The notes under the pieces are model-generated. The model saw only the letters and a program-made list of their open reading frames with translations, was not told the DNA's origin and did not search any database. A DNA stretch of 56,208 nucleotides from assembly GCA_030627205.1 (NCBI GenBank), contig DAOUSN010000011.1, positions 1-56,208 of the forward strand. Reading direction: 5' to 3'. Positions 18,286 to 29,340 of the stretch are shown in pieces. The position numbers and the translations under genes are program-made. The stretch is from Methylococcaceae bacterium. Its GTDB lineage: Bacteria > Pseudomonadota > Gammaproteobacteria > Methylococcales > Methylomonadaceae. The stretch's first letter is position 1, and each line of letters opens with the position of its first letter.

Positions 18286-19389
18286 ATGTTGGTTTTTTCA
18301 GGGAGTTATTCAGCAAATGATGTACATATTTTATTAAAACCTATTACCATTAAAAATACTCCTTTAGTCGAAAAAGAGCGGTTAATTCAACAGCAAAAGT
18401 GTCATTATAGCGAAATGATTACTTATGAATCATTACCTAGTAAAACTTATTTGGCTTGTTTTCAACAACTATTAGCACAAAACCACCTACGTTTTACAAC
18501 TGATTTAATCACTCTAGCTTTCAAAATTAATCACCGAAAACCTAATGGCATCACTTTAATTTCACTAGCAAGAGCAGGAATCCCGATAGGTATTTTATTA
18601 AAACGTATTTTAGAGAAATATTTTAATCGTATTTGTCATCACTATTGCCTGTCTATTATCCGTGATCATGGTCTTGATGTTAATGCGTTACGCTATATTA
18701 TTCAACAACACCCTAATTTAGATAGCTTTACCTTTGTTGATGGCTGGACAGGTAAAGGCGTTATTACTCAAGAGTTAGATAAAAGCGTGAATAAGTTTAA
18801 CTCTGAAAATCAAACCCAGATTAATTCCGATTTATATGTATTAAATGATATAGCAGGAGTAGCTGCGGTCACAGCAAGCTTTGATGATTATTTAATTCCT
18901 TCAAGCTTATTAAATTCAACGATTTCAGGATTAATTAGTCGTTCGATTTTAAATAAAGATTATCTTAATAGCAATGATTTTCACGGTTGTCTTTATTATC
19001 AGCAATTTTTAAATGACGATTTAAGTAATTGGTTTATTGATAAAACTATGGTGATTGTAGATAAGATTATAGAAATAACTAAGAAAATAATTAGTCATCA
19101 AAATGATAATGGAAACAAACAAGATGTTAACCAGCAGTCTATTAATTTTATTAAGAAAATAAAACATGATTATCATATTAATGATAGCAATTTGATAAAA
19201 CCAGGTATTGGGGAAGCAACACGAGTATTACTTCGCCGTGTACCTGATAAACTAATCTTAAAAAATTTAACGGCGAGTCAAACTCAGCATTTATTACTAT
19301 TGGCAAAAGAAAAACCAGTAACGATTATTGAAAATATAATCATGCCTTATCAAGCGGTCTCAATTATTAAGGATATAAACCATGATTAA
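18286..19389 (+). CDS. StiP / PRTase-like family protein of tellurite-resistance-associated modules
   Basis: This 367-residue protein matches the family annotated as cysteine protease StiP, which also holds a phosphoribosyltransferase-like domain. The N-terminal FSGSYSANDVHILLKP and QKCHYSEMITYE are family hallmarks. A core follows with ITLISLARAGIPIGILLKR, SIIRDHGLDVNALRYI and the PRPP-loop-like FVDGWTGKG (near 160). The family was described in comparative work on ter gene neighbourhoods as part of a predicted nucleoside-like biosynthetic module with a CitE-like lyase, ATP-grasp and HAD proteins; its reaction is unproven. Its 3' end overlaps the CitE-like gene by eight bases. Residues around 265-300 (Asn/Lys/Gln-rich) look like an insertion. 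No ter genes are in the window. Confidence 0.8.
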   Translation: MLVFSGSYSANDVHILLKPITIKNTPLVEKERLIQQQKCHYSEMITYESLPSKTYLACFQQLLAQNHLRFTTDLITLAFKINHRKPNGITLISLARAGIPIGILLKRILEKYFNRICHHYCLSIIRDHGLDVNALRYIIQQHPNLDSFTFVDGWTGKGVITQELDKSVNKFNSENQTQINSDLYVLNDIAGVAAVTASFDDYLIPSSLLNSTISGLISRSILNKDYLNSNDFHGCLYYQQFLNDDLSNWFIDKTMVIVDKIIEITKKIISHQNDNGNKQDVNQQSINFIKKIKHDYHINDSNLIKPGIGEATRVLLRRVPDKLILKNLTASQTQHLLLLAKEKPVTIIENIIMPYQAVSIIKDINHD

Positions 19390-20256
19390 CGCAATACAAT
19401 TGGGGGCAACACTATATATTCCTGCTATTAAAGATGATTTAATTGACATTGCCAATGGGAATAAATATCCTCAATTACGCTCAATGATTTTTTGTACCGA
19501 AGATTCCATTCATGCTAAAGATATAAATCATGCACTTGAAAAAATTAATGAATTATTACCACAAATTAAATCCAATAATAAATTACTTTTTATTAGGGTG
19601 CGTAATCCGAAGGTTTTAGAAAAATTGCTTGGCTTTCCTGATATTAATCGAATTACAGGTTTTGTATTTCCTAAGTTAGATGCCAATAATATTGATGATT
19701 ATTTTTCTTTAATAGCTGGTAAAGGCTTTAAAAACATGCCTACATTAGAAACTAAAGCTGTTTTTGAACAAGCAAAGATGTCTTATTTACGTGATCTACT
19801 AATTAGCAAAAATTATCAACAAGAAATATTAGTACTACGAATTGGCGGTAATGATTTATTACAACATTTAGGTTTGCGTCGTATACAAAATAAAACCTTA
19901 TATGAAAGTCCGTTAGGGCAAGTGATTTATCAATTAATTAATACGTTTAAACCTTATGGATTTGAATTAACCGCGCCTGTCTTTGAACAGTTAAATAATC
20001 GTTGGTTATTAGAACAAGAAACTTTACATGATATAAGTTGTGGTTTAATTGGAAAAACCGCGATTCATCCGCAACAAATTGCCGAAATTGAAGCCTGCTA
20101 TCAAGTAACCATTGAGGACTTGACTGTCGCTGAGGCTATTTTAGAAGATAGTGCGGCGGCGGTTTTTAAAATGAATAATGCGATGTGTGAAGTTGCAACC
20201 CATAAAATTTGGGCCACTAGCATTATAAAACGTTATCAAATTTATGGAAAAACCCA

Positions 20257-20260
<4 letters not shown>
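19382..20260 (+). CDS. HpcH/HpaI aldolase / citrate lyase beta-like (CitE-like) C-C bond lyase
   Basis: This 292-residue TIM-barrel enzyme resembles the CitE-like branch found beside StiP proteins, not true citrate lyase. Family features seen: MINAIQLGATLYIPAIKDD at the start; FCTEDSIHAKDINHAL, giving the metal/substrate Glu; LLFIRVRNPKVLEKLLG; FVFPKLDANN; EILVLRIGGNDLLQHLGLRR; and the C-terminal GKTAIHPQQI. It overlaps the StiP-like gene by eight bases, so the two act together. The substrate is unknown. Its stop codon overlaps another start (ATGA at 20257) whose frame dies after 14 codons. Confidence 0.82.
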
Positions 20261-21939
<1,679 letters not shown>

Positions 21940-22069
21940 TTAAGTGATTTTGTCTATGAGCGAAGGATATTAAAAAATATTTTTATTTTAACATTTTCAG
22001 TTTATAGTAAACATTTTTATTAGCGGTTCATTCATATAAACATTGAAGGTGTAATAATTAAAAGCTAAA

Positions 22070-22726
22070 TTAATCTCGTAAGCTAATAATATCCCAATTA
22101 AACTGTTTTGCAACAGCATGAAGTTTTTCGTCAGGATTAACTGCAATAGGATAATCAACTTTTTTTAATAATGGTAAATCATTGTGAGAATCACTATAAA
22201 AATAACTACCATCTAAAGTTTCAGTTGAAGTCTTTAACCATTGTTCAAGCAATGTTACTTTACCTTTCTGAAAACAAGGAATACCCTCAACATTTCCCGT
22301 ATAAGCACCATTTTTAAATTCAGGTGTGGTTGCCAGTAAATTATTAATTCCATAAGCTTTAACAATTAATTCTGTGACAAAACGATTTGTTGCGGTAATG
22401 ACTAACAGCGTATCACCGTTATCACGATGTTTATCTACCAACTCTTGAGCAGCAGTTAATAATATCGGTTGAATAATCTCAAAAATAAATTGTTCACGCC
22501 ATTTTAATAATTGCTCCAGAGAATGTTCCGATAATGGTTTAAGTGAAAATTGTAAAAACTCTATAATATCTAAAGTTCCTTGCTGATAATCCTCATAAAA
22601 CTTAGTATTTTTTGCCATATAAATTTTTTTATCAACAATTCCTTGGTCAATTAAAAATTGTCCCCAAAGATAATCACTATCATTGCTAATTAAAGTATTG
22701 TCTAAATCAAAAATTGCTAAACTCAT
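22070..22726 (-). CDS. HAD-superfamily IB phosphatase (SerB-like)
   Basis: This is a cytosolic HAD phosphatase of subfamily IB. The nucleophile motif is FDLDNTLISND at the very start; motif II is LLVITATNRF; motif III includes the Lys in FQKGKVTLLEQW; motif IV is YFYSDSHNDLPLLKK. I chose the start at 22726 (218 residues), giving MSLAIFDLDNTL as in homologues; an upstream in-frame ATG would add 18 unlikely residues. Relatives are annotated as HAD-IB hydrolases with loosely defined phosphomonoester substrates. It is divergent from rppH across about 160 bp. Confidence 0.88.
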   Translation of the reverse strand: MSLAIFDLDNTLISNDSDYLWGQFLIDQGIVDKKIYMAKNTKFYEDYQQGTLDIIEFLQFSLKPLSEHSLEQLLKWREQFIFEIIQPILLTAAQELVDKHRDNGDTLLVITATNRFVTELIVKAYGINNLLATTPEFKNGAYTGNVEGIPCFQKGKVTLLEQWLKTSTETLDGSYFYSDSHNDLPLLKKVDYPIAVNPDEKLHAVAKQFNWDIISLRD

Positions 22727-22887
22727 CGAAGAACTCACGTTATAAAAATAAAAAAAGAAATGCCATAGCATCATTGTCATATTTATGGAACAATGACACT
22801 ATAAATTTAACGGTTACTGATATTTTTGATTTTACACCATTTAACCTTATTAAAAACATCAGTAAGTAAAACAAGATAGGTTTTAAC

Positions 22888-23415
22888 ATGATTGACTCTA
22901 AAGGGTATCGATCTAATGTCGGTATAATCCTTTGCAATGATGAAGGTTCTGTTTTTTGGGCTAAAAGACGTGGTGTTAATTCTTGGCAGTTTCCGCAAGG
23001 AGGAATTGATGACAACGAAGATCCAGAAACAGCAATGTATCGAGAATTATGGGAAGAAACGGGGCTAGAATTCAATCATGTTGAATTACTTGGGCGAACC
23101 CGTTATTGGTTACACTATAATTTACCAGAACGTTTCATTCGTAAAAACTCAATGCCTCTTTGCATAGGACAAAAACAAATTTGGTTTATATTACGATTAG
23201 TATCATCTGAATCAAATGTACGCTTTGATTGCAGTGATAAGCCTGAGTTTGATAATTGGCGATGGGTGGACTATTGGCATCCTTTGAAAGATGTGGTGTA
23301 TTTTAAACGCAAAGTTTATCACCGGGCGATGGCTGAATTAGGGGCTGTTTTAATATCAGAAGTCATTCCTGTTAAAGCGGATGGTTATTTGGCTAAAAGA
23401 AAACGACAGCGATGA
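22888..23415 (+). CDS. rppH: RNA pyrophosphohydrolase (Nudix)
   Basis: RppH removes pyrophosphate from the 5' end of transcripts and so starts RNase E-dependent decay. The 175 residues match E. coli (176). The Nudix box runs over about residues 38-60 with the key GGIDDNE and RELWEETGL parts, and WQFPQGGI precedes it. The Arg/Lys-rich C-terminus (KRKRQR) is also usual. It is followed after about 80 bp by the BatD-like gene; in many Gammaproteobacteria ptsP follows instead. Confidence 0.96.
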   Translation: MIDSKGYRSNVGIILCNDEGSVFWAKRRGVNSWQFPQGGIDDNEDPETAMYRELWEETGLEFNHVELLGRTRYWLHYNLPERFIRKNSMPLCIGQKQIWFILRLVSSESNVRFDCSDKPEFDNWRWVDYWHPLKDVVYFKRKVYHRAMAELGAVLISEVIPVKADGYLAKRKRQR

Positions 23416-23496
23416 ATCATTAATGATTAATGGGTTTTATTGGCATTTTTCATAATTAGGTTTAAACTTTATTTTTTTATAATTGTTAATTTTAAA

Positions 23497-25173
23497 ATGC
23501 GATTTTTACTCTTTTTATTTCTGTTACAGACCTCTATTGTCATTGCAACTCCCATTGAAGTTAGTATTGATCGTGATTTGATAAGTTTAAATCAATCGTT
23601 TGAAATTACTTTTTCTAGTGATAAAGACCCAGATTCTAATCCTAACTTTAGTCCTTTAGAAAAAGATTTTGAAATTTTAAATAAAAATCATAGCAGTAGC
23701 TTGTCATGGGTTAATGGTAAAAGATCAATGAAAGTTCAATGGACTTTTACGGTGATTGCTAAACAAGCTGGTGAATTACAAATTCCTGCCTTAGATTTTG
23801 GCAGTGATCGTAGCCCGACAGTTTCTATTAATGTAAGTAAAAATAAATCCGTTGCTACTCAATCTTATGCCGTCAATGCACCCATATTTTTGGAAGTTAA
23901 GGCAACACCAACTAACCCTTATTTACAATCACAAGTTATTTATAGATTACGCTTTTTTAGACGAGTTAATATTGTCGAGGCAAGATTAACTGATCCTGAA
24001 TTAGAGGATGCAGTGGTTGAAAAATTAGGAGAAGATAAAAATTATAAAACTGAGAGAGGGGGAATGACTTATGCAGTTACCGAACGTAATTATGCTATAT
24101 TTCCGCAAAAAAGTGGCACAATGACTATTGCTCCGTTAAAACTTACTGCTGCCGTTTTGGTTGATAATGGTTCGCGTATGGGTGGTTTTTTTGGAACTCA
24201 AAGCACTAAACGAGAACGTGTTGAATCTAATGTTATTACCTTAAAAGTTCGTCCTATTCCCACTGATTTTACAGGTAAACATTGGTTAGTAGCAAAAAAG
24301 GTTGAATTATCGCAACAATGGTCAGGTAATTATAATGCCATGCAGGTAGGTGAACCACTGACTCGAACACTTACGCTAATAGTTGATGGGGCAACCATGG
24401 GGCAATTACCTAAATTGCAACAAACTTCTAAGGAAGACGGTCTAAAAAATTATCCCGATCAAGCTAATCTAAAAGAGAAACAAACTAAAACAGGATTAAT
24501 TGCTTCTAGGCAAGAAAAAATTGCGTTTATTCCGTCTAAAAATGGTAGTTATACCTTACCAGAAATAAAATTAGATTGGTTTAATAGTGACACAGAGCAA
24601 ATAGAAACAGTGACTATTCCTGAAACAATTATTACTGCGATAGGCGGAGTAACTACGGTGCCAGCAATTAATACTAATAATGTAGCTAAACAACCAGCAA
24701 CAATTGAAAACTCTACAGTAGAATTAAATTCCTCCAAAACCCAGAATAATCACTGGTTATGGCAGGGACTTAGTCTGTTTTTTGCAATTGCTTGGTTGAT
24801 AACTTTATTTATGTATTTTTATAAAAAGCCTAGTTTAAAATTATCTAAGGTTAATCAACCAGATATTAATCTTAAAGCTAGTATTAAAGCTTTAAAACAG
24901 GCATGTAATGAGAATGATTCTCAAGCAGCAAAGCAGGCATTATTAGTCTGGGGAAATTTAAAATATGGTATATCAAGTTTAGGTGCATTAGCAAATCATT
25001 GTGAAGCACGCTTACGTGATGAAATCTTAGTGTTAAATCAAAACTTATACAGCCAGCATAGTAATAATTGGCATGGAAATGAATTGTTTCAATTTTTCAA
25101 TGAACATAACGCCCGTGAAAAATTTGATTCCAAAGTAACTGAAGATAAGTTAGAACCGCTTTATCGTATTTAA
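23497..25173 (+). CDS. BatD-like protein (oxygen-tolerance family)
   Basis: From the ATG at 23497 the protein has 558 residues. A signal peptide (MRFLLFLFLLQTSIVIATP) precedes a long periplasmic part made of Ig-like beta domains. One membrane segment follows near the end of the second third (LWQGLSLFFAIAWLITLFMY), then a cytoplasmic tail of about 120 residues. The pattern IPALDFGSDRSPTV and VEARLTDPELEDAVVEKLG is typical of BatD from Bacteroides-type aerotolerance operons. The BatA/B/C and MoxR partners are not here. A TTG start at 23440 would add 19 residues and spoil the signal peptide. The function in Proteobacteria is unproven. Confidence 0.8.
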   Translation: MRFLLFLFLLQTSIVIATPIEVSIDRDLISLNQSFEITFSSDKDPDSNPNFSPLEKDFEILNKNHSSSLSWVNGKRSMKVQWTFTVIAKQAGELQIPALDFGSDRSPTVSINVSKNKSVATQSYAVNAPIFLEVKATPTNPYLQSQVIYRLRFFRRVNIVEARLTDPELEDAVVEKLGEDKNYKTERGGMTYAVTERNYAIFPQKSGTMTIAPLKLTAAVLVDNGSRMGGFFGTQSTKRERVESNVITLKVRPIPTDFTGKHWLVAKKVELSQQWSGNYNAMQVGEPLTRTLTLIVDGATMGQLPKLQQTSKEDGLKNYPDQANLKEKQTKTGLIASRQEKIAFIPSKNGSYTLPEIKLDWFNSDTEQIETVTIPETIITAIGGVTTVPAINTNNVAKQPATIENSTVELNSSKTQNNHWLWQGLSLFFAIAWLITLFMYFYKKPSLKLSKVNQPDINLKASIKALKQACNENDSQAAKQALLVWGNLKYGISSLGALANHCEARLRDEILVLNQNLYSQHSNNWHGNELFQFFNEHNAREKFDSKVTEDKLEPLYRI

Positions 25174-25218
25174 AAAAAAACCGTATAATTTTTTAGCCTA
25201 TTATAAATATATAATCTT

Positions 25219-26499
25219 ATGAAAATTCTTATCGTTGGCAGTGGCGGACGTGAACACGCACTCGCTTGGAAAGTAAAACAATCAGTCATGGTTGAGCAAG
25301 TTTTTGTTGCTCCAGGAAACGCAGGAACAGCTTTAGAAGATAAGGTGGAAAATATTGCCATTAAGGTTGACGATATTTCCGCTTTAGTTAAATTTGCTCA
25401 ACGACAAGAAATTGAATTAACGATTATAGGCCCTGAAGTTCCTTTAGTGATGGGGGTTGTTGATAGCTTTCAACAAGCAGGTTTAGCTTGTTTTGGCCCT
25501 AGTGCAAAAGCGGCTCAATTAGAAGGGTCTAAAACTTTTTGTAAAGATTTTATGGCACGGCATAATATTCCAACAGCTACGTATCAAACCTTCACTGAAA
25601 CTATACCAGCTATTGCTTATATTAAAGCACAGGGAACTCCAATTGTCGTTAAGGCCGATGGGCTGGCAGCAGGAAAAGGGGTCATTATCGCCACAACCGA
25701 ACAACAAGCGATTGAGGCTGTAGAAGATATGTTGTCGGCTAATCGTTTTGGTAATGCAGGACATCGCGTAGTTATTGAAGAGTTTTTAGACGGCGAAGAG
25801 GCTAGTTTTATTGTTATTGCCGATGGCAATACCGCTTTACCAATGGCGAGTTCACAAGATCATAAAGCTCGTGATAATGATGATAAAGGCCCTAATACTG
25901 GAGGTATGGGAGCTTATTCACCTGCTCCGATTGTTACTACTGAAATTCATCAACGGGTTATGGATGAAGTGATTAATCCTACCTTAAAAGGTATGGCTAC
26001 CGAAGGGTGTGAATATACGGGATTTTTATATGCAGGGCTGATGATTAGTAAAGATGGTTCTATTAAAGTTTTAGAATATAATTGTCGCTTTGGAGACCCT
26101 GAAACTCAGCCTATTATGATGCGTTTACAAAGTGATTTAGTTGAATTATGTCAAGGTGCATTAAATAAACGGTTGCATTTATTAACCAGCGCGTGGGATA
26201 GTCGCTTTGCATTAGGGGTGGTGTTAGCTGCAAATGGTTATCCTAATGCTTATGACAAAGGTAAAGTAATTAAAGGATTACCGAAAATAGAAACAGCAAC
26301 TAGTAAAGTTTTTCATGCAGGAACATCTCAACAGGATGGCGATGTCATTACTACAGGAGGGCGGGTATTATGTGCCTGCGCTTTAGGTGATGATATAAAA
26401 ATAGCACAGAAAAAAGCCTATGAATTGACCCGTCAAATTAGTTGGGATGGGCTTTATTATCGTGATGATATTGGTTTTAAGGCGGTTAGAATTGCTTAA
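25219..26499 (+). CDS. purD: Phosphoribosylamine-glycine ligase (GAR synthetase)
   Basis: PurD joins 5-phosphoribosylamine and glycine with ATP in de novo purine synthesis. It has 426 residues (E. coli 429). It begins MKILIVGSGGREHALAWK. The ATP-grasp domain shows VKADGLAAGKGVIIA, EEFLDGEEAS and the metal-binding EYNCRFGDPETQ; the DKGPNTGGMGAYSPAP motif is diagnostic. purH is not adjacent, unlike in E. coli. The PfkB-family kinase starts 15 bp downstream, so the two are probably cotranscribed. Confidence 0.97.
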   Translation: MKILIVGSGGREHALAWKVKQSVMVEQVFVAPGNAGTALEDKVENIAIKVDDISALVKFAQRQEIELTIIGPEVPLVMGVVDSFQQAGLACFGPSAKAAQLEGSKTFCKDFMARHNIPTATYQTFTETIPAIAYIKAQGTPIVVKADGLAAGKGVIIATTEQQAIEAVEDMLSANRFGNAGHRVVIEEFLDGEEASFIVIADGNTALPMASSQDHKARDNDDKGPNTGGMGAYSPAPIVTTEIHQRVMDEVINPTLKGMATEGCEYTGFLYAGLMISKDGSIKVLEYNCRFGDPETQPIMMRLQSDLVELCQGALNKRLHLLTSAWDSRFALGVVLAANGYPNAYDKGKVIKGLPKIETATSKVFHAGTSQQDGDVITTGGRVLCACALGDDIKIAQKKAYELTRQISWDGLYYRDDIGFKAVRIA

Positions 26500-26514
26500 T
26501 ATAGGATTTTAAAA

Positions 26515-27417
26515 ATGCCATCTTTACAATCATTAGCTGATATTGATGTCTTGTGTCTAGGCTATGCTTGTCATGATCTGGTATTTTCAGTTGCACATCA
26601 TCCTCATACTGATGAAAAAATGACTGCGAGTCATCTTATTAATTGTGGTGGTGGCCCAGCGGCTAATGCGGCGGTGATGGTGGCTAAATTGGGTTTAAAA
26701 TCCGCCTTTGCAGGTTATTTAGGTAATGATTTACAAGGTGAAAGTCATTTACAGGAATTTATTTATTATCACGTTGATACAACGTTGATTAAACGCGGTG
26801 AATTCGCTACCCCTATTTCAGCTATATTAGTTAAACCTAATGGCGATCGTGCTTTGATTAATTACCAAGAAACACAGGCTTTAACTGCAAATAGCATTGA
26901 TTTTTCAATAATTAGCCCTAAAGTAGTTTTACTTGATGGGCATCAACTACAGCTATCACTAGAAATATTAGAACAAATAGCTGATAAAAAAATTCCAACG
27001 GTTTTAGATGCAGGTTCAGTTCATGAAGGTAGTTTAGCTTTAATGGATAAAGTCGATTATTTAATTTGTTCAGAAAAATTCGCTTTGCAACACAGTAAAA
27101 CCCTAGACAAGGCATTAAAAAAATTCTCAAAAATAAGTCCAGCTGTGGTAATTACTTTAGGTTCAAGAGGTTTGATTTGGAGACGTGGTTTAACAACAGG
27201 TTCATTAGCGGCTTATGAAGTTAAAGCAATTGATAGTACAGGTGCTGGTGATGCTTTTCACGGTGCATTTTCGGCAGCACTCGCGTTAAATAAAGAATGG
27301 CTGGAATGTTTGCGTTATGCAAGTGCCGCAGGAGCTTTATGTACGACTAAAGTCGGAGCTAGATTAGGGTTAGCTACAAAAGAGGCTCATCAAGGTTTAT
27401 TTTCTAAAATAAAATAA
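26515..27417 (+). CDS. PfkB/ribokinase-family carbohydrate or nucleoside kinase
   Basis: This 300-residue kinase shows the two PfkB signatures: the N-terminal GGGPAANAAVMVAKLG and the C-terminal DSTGAGDAFHGAF, with the catalytic Asp. An anion-hole and nucleotide region (VVITLGSRGLIWRRG) also fits. The substrate is not evident; ribokinase-like, adenosine-kinase-like and sugar-phosphate kinases all share these motifs. It follows purD by 15 bp, and a link to ribose or nucleoside metabolism is conceivable but unproven. Confidence 0.88.
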   Translation: MPSLQSLADIDVLCLGYACHDLVFSVAHHPHTDEKMTASHLINCGGGPAANAAVMVAKLGLKSAFAGYLGNDLQGESHLQEFIYYHVDTTLIKRGEFATPISAILVKPNGDRALINYQETQALTANSIDFSIISPKVVLLDGHQLQLSLEILEQIADKKIPTVLDAGSVHEGSLALMDKVDYLICSEKFALQHSKTLDKALKKFSKISPAVVITLGSRGLIWRRGLTTGSLAAYEVKAIDSTGAGDAFHGAFSAALALNKEWLECLRYASAAGALCTTKVGARLGLATKEAHQGLFSKIK

Positions 27418-27524
27418 ACTAAATTAAATAAATTAGGAATGCAAGTTTTATAAAAAGGTGTGTATAGTTATCTCTTACTCACTATTAGGGTAAATTTTCT
27501 TTATAAACACTTCGAGGTATTAAA

Positions 27525-27731
27525 ATGAAAAAATGTACTATGGGTTTAGCGTTGATGTTAATAACATCTATATCATACGCAAAGGCTTACGAATGTAAAG
27601 GCTATGTTGATGGGAACCAAGTTAGTGAAACTATGACAGTAAATGCTTCAAAACAAGCTGTAGCAGAAGCTAAAGCGTATTCACGGATGAAAAAGGCTAA
27701 AATAGACATAGATTATGTGACGTGTAAATAA
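27525..27731 (+). CDS. Small secreted protein of unknown function
   Basis: This 68-residue protein has a clear signal peptide (MKKCTMGLALMLITSISYAKA) and a mature part of about 47 residues. The mature part has two Cys (ECKGYVDG near its start and VTC at its end) that could form a disulfide, so a periplasmic location fits. GAGG lies about nine bases before the ATG. An inverted repeat follows at 27742-27782. I do not recognise the family; the length and repeated Ala-Lys pattern (KQAVAEAKAYSRMKKAK) suggest a helix between two short strands. Confidence 0.7.
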   Translation: MKKCTMGLALMLITSISYAKAYECKGYVDGNQVSETMTVNASKQAVAEAKAYSRMKKAKIDIDYVTCK

Positions 27732-27741
27732 ATCCACTAGC

Positions 27742-27782
27742 TTGGGTTAGTTTATTGAGCGTTGTGAAATAATCTAACCCAA
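27742..27782 (+). terminator. Inverted repeat, possible terminator of the small secreted protein gene
   Basis: TTGGGTTAG (27742-27750) is the perfect complement of CTAACCCAA (27774-27782), with a 23-base spacer. The long loop and lack of a T-run make it a weaker terminator candidate than that after bcp. Confidence 0.4.
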
Positions 27783-27923
27783 CATTACACGCCTAATTTA
27801 ATATTATTTAAAAAAACAATCAAAATGTTTAAAAACCAAAAACTATTTTTTATTACTTTTAATTTAGCATGTTTAAAATTATCTGCCAGATATTTATTTC
27901 AAAACTAAACCTAGGAATTAATT

Positions 27924-29240
27924 ATGCACGAGCTTAATGATATTTCCCCGGCTAATCAAACTAAAGCGTTAACCGTTAGTACAGTTGCGTTTACAGTGTG
28001 TTTTGCGGTGTGGACAATTTTTTCAATTATCGGGATAAAAATTAAAGATGATTTAGGTTTAAATGATACTCAATTTGGTTTGTTAGTTGCTACACCTGTA
28101 CTAACAGGCTCTTTAAGTCGGATTTTTTTAGGAATTTGGACGGATCAATTTGGTGGTCGCTTAGTCTATTTTATCCTAATGCTAACAACATCAATTGCCG
28201 TTTGGTTGTTATCAATGGTAGAAACTTATCAGATGTTTTTAGTGGCAGCTTTAGGTGTTGGTTTAGCTGGTGGTTCATTTGCTGTCGGCATTGCTTATGT
28301 TTCACGATGGTATGAAAAAGAACGTCAAGGAACAGCGTTAGGTATTTTTGGGATGGGTAATGTTGGAGCTGCCATTACTAATTTTGGAGCCCCATTTTTA
28401 TTAATCGCTTATGGCTGGGAAAATGTAGCTAGAATTTATGCGGTCATTTTGTTTATTATAGCGATTATTTTTTGGTTTACCACTGAAGAAGATCCTGCGA
28501 CTAAACTAAGAAAAGAAAAAGGAGAAAAAATACGTGGGGCATTTATGCAACTAGCCCCTTTGAAAAATTTACAGGTTTGGCGTTTTGCGACCTATTATTT
28601 TTTTGTTTTTGGTGGGTATGTTGCACTAGCCTTATGGTTACCGCGTTATTATGTCGGGGTTTATGATTTGGAAATTACTACTGCTGGAATGTTAGCTGCT
28701 TGCTATGCCTTACCAGGAAGTGTTTTTAGAGCATTAGGTGGTTGGTTATCAGATAAATGGGGAGCTAGAAATGTAATGTATGTAACTTTTATTGGATGTT
28801 TAGTCTGCATTTTCTTTTTATCCTATCCAGCAACAGATTATAGTGTTCGTGGAATTAACGGGTCAATTAAATTTTCCCTTGCCATAGAACTTGTTCCCTT
28901 TGTCATTTTAACTATTTTTCTAGGGTTTTTTATGTCATTAGGAAAAGCTGCCGTTTATAAGCATATTCCTGTTTATTACCCAGATCATGTAGGTTCGGTC
29001 GGTGGGTTAGTTGGAATGATAGGCGGATTAGGCGGTTTTATTTTGCCTATTTGTTTTGGGTTAATGAATGATATTATTGGGGTTTGGACTAGTTGTTTTA
29101 TGTTGTTATTTGTAGTTGTAGGAATTTCTTTAGTGTGGATGCACGTTTCAATTGTGTTATCAAATCGGAAGTTATGCCCTGAAATAAAATGCTCAACAGC
29201 ATTACCAGAAGTGTTAGACCATAATTTAAATGATAAATAA
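27924..29240 (+). CDS. narK: Nitrate/nitrite transporter, MFS NarK family
   Basis: This 438-residue inner membrane protein has about 12 membrane segments. The NarK/NrtP features are the LNDTQFGLLVATPVLTGSLSR region with its Arg in helix 2, the GMGNVGAAITNFGAPFL nitrate signature, and the second signature in GGLVGMIGGLGGFILP. Family members take up nitrate or exchange nitrate and nitrite. No nitrate reductase gene is in the window, so assimilatory or respiratory use is undecided. It faces the octaheme cytochrome gene convergently, and a hairpin lies just beyond its end. Confidence 0.9.
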   Translation: MHELNDISPANQTKALTVSTVAFTVCFAVWTIFSIIGIKIKDDLGLNDTQFGLLVATPVLTGSLSRIFLGIWTDQFGGRLVYFILMLTTSIAVWLLSMVETYQMFLVAALGVGLAGGSFAVGIAYVSRWYEKERQGTALGIFGMGNVGAAITNFGAPFLLIAYGWENVARIYAVILFIIAIIFWFTTEEDPATKLRKEKGEKIRGAFMQLAPLKNLQVWRFATYYFFVFGGYVALALWLPRYYVGVYDLEITTAGMLAACYALPGSVFRALGGWLSDKWGARNVMYVTFIGCLVCIFFLSYPATDYSVRGINGSIKFSLAIELVPFVILTIFLGFFMSLGKAAVYKHIPVYYPDHVGSVGGLVGMIGGLGGFILPICFGLMNDIIGVWTSCFMLLFVVVGISLVWMHVSIVLSNRKLCPEIKCSTALPEVLDHNLNDK

Positions 29241-29250
29241 TTTACCAGTG

Positions 29251-29283
29251 ATAGGAATACAAAAACATATTTTATATTCCTAT
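29251..29283 (+). terminator. Probable terminator after narK
   Basis: ATAGGAATA (29251-29259) pairs perfectly with TATTCCTAT (29275-29283) around a 15-base AT-rich loop, followed by TT. It lies ten bases after the narK stop and between convergent genes, so it may act on both strands. Confidence 0.5.
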
Positions 29284-29340
29284 TTGTCATCTTTAGGTTA
29301 GGGATGTTATTTTTTTGAGATGGCTTACTTTTAATCTTTG

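Noticed and set aside
22740-23075. Minus-strand frame between the HAD phosphatase and rppH
   Set aside because: It overlaps the conserved Nudix-box coding region of rppH in antisense and has no family features.
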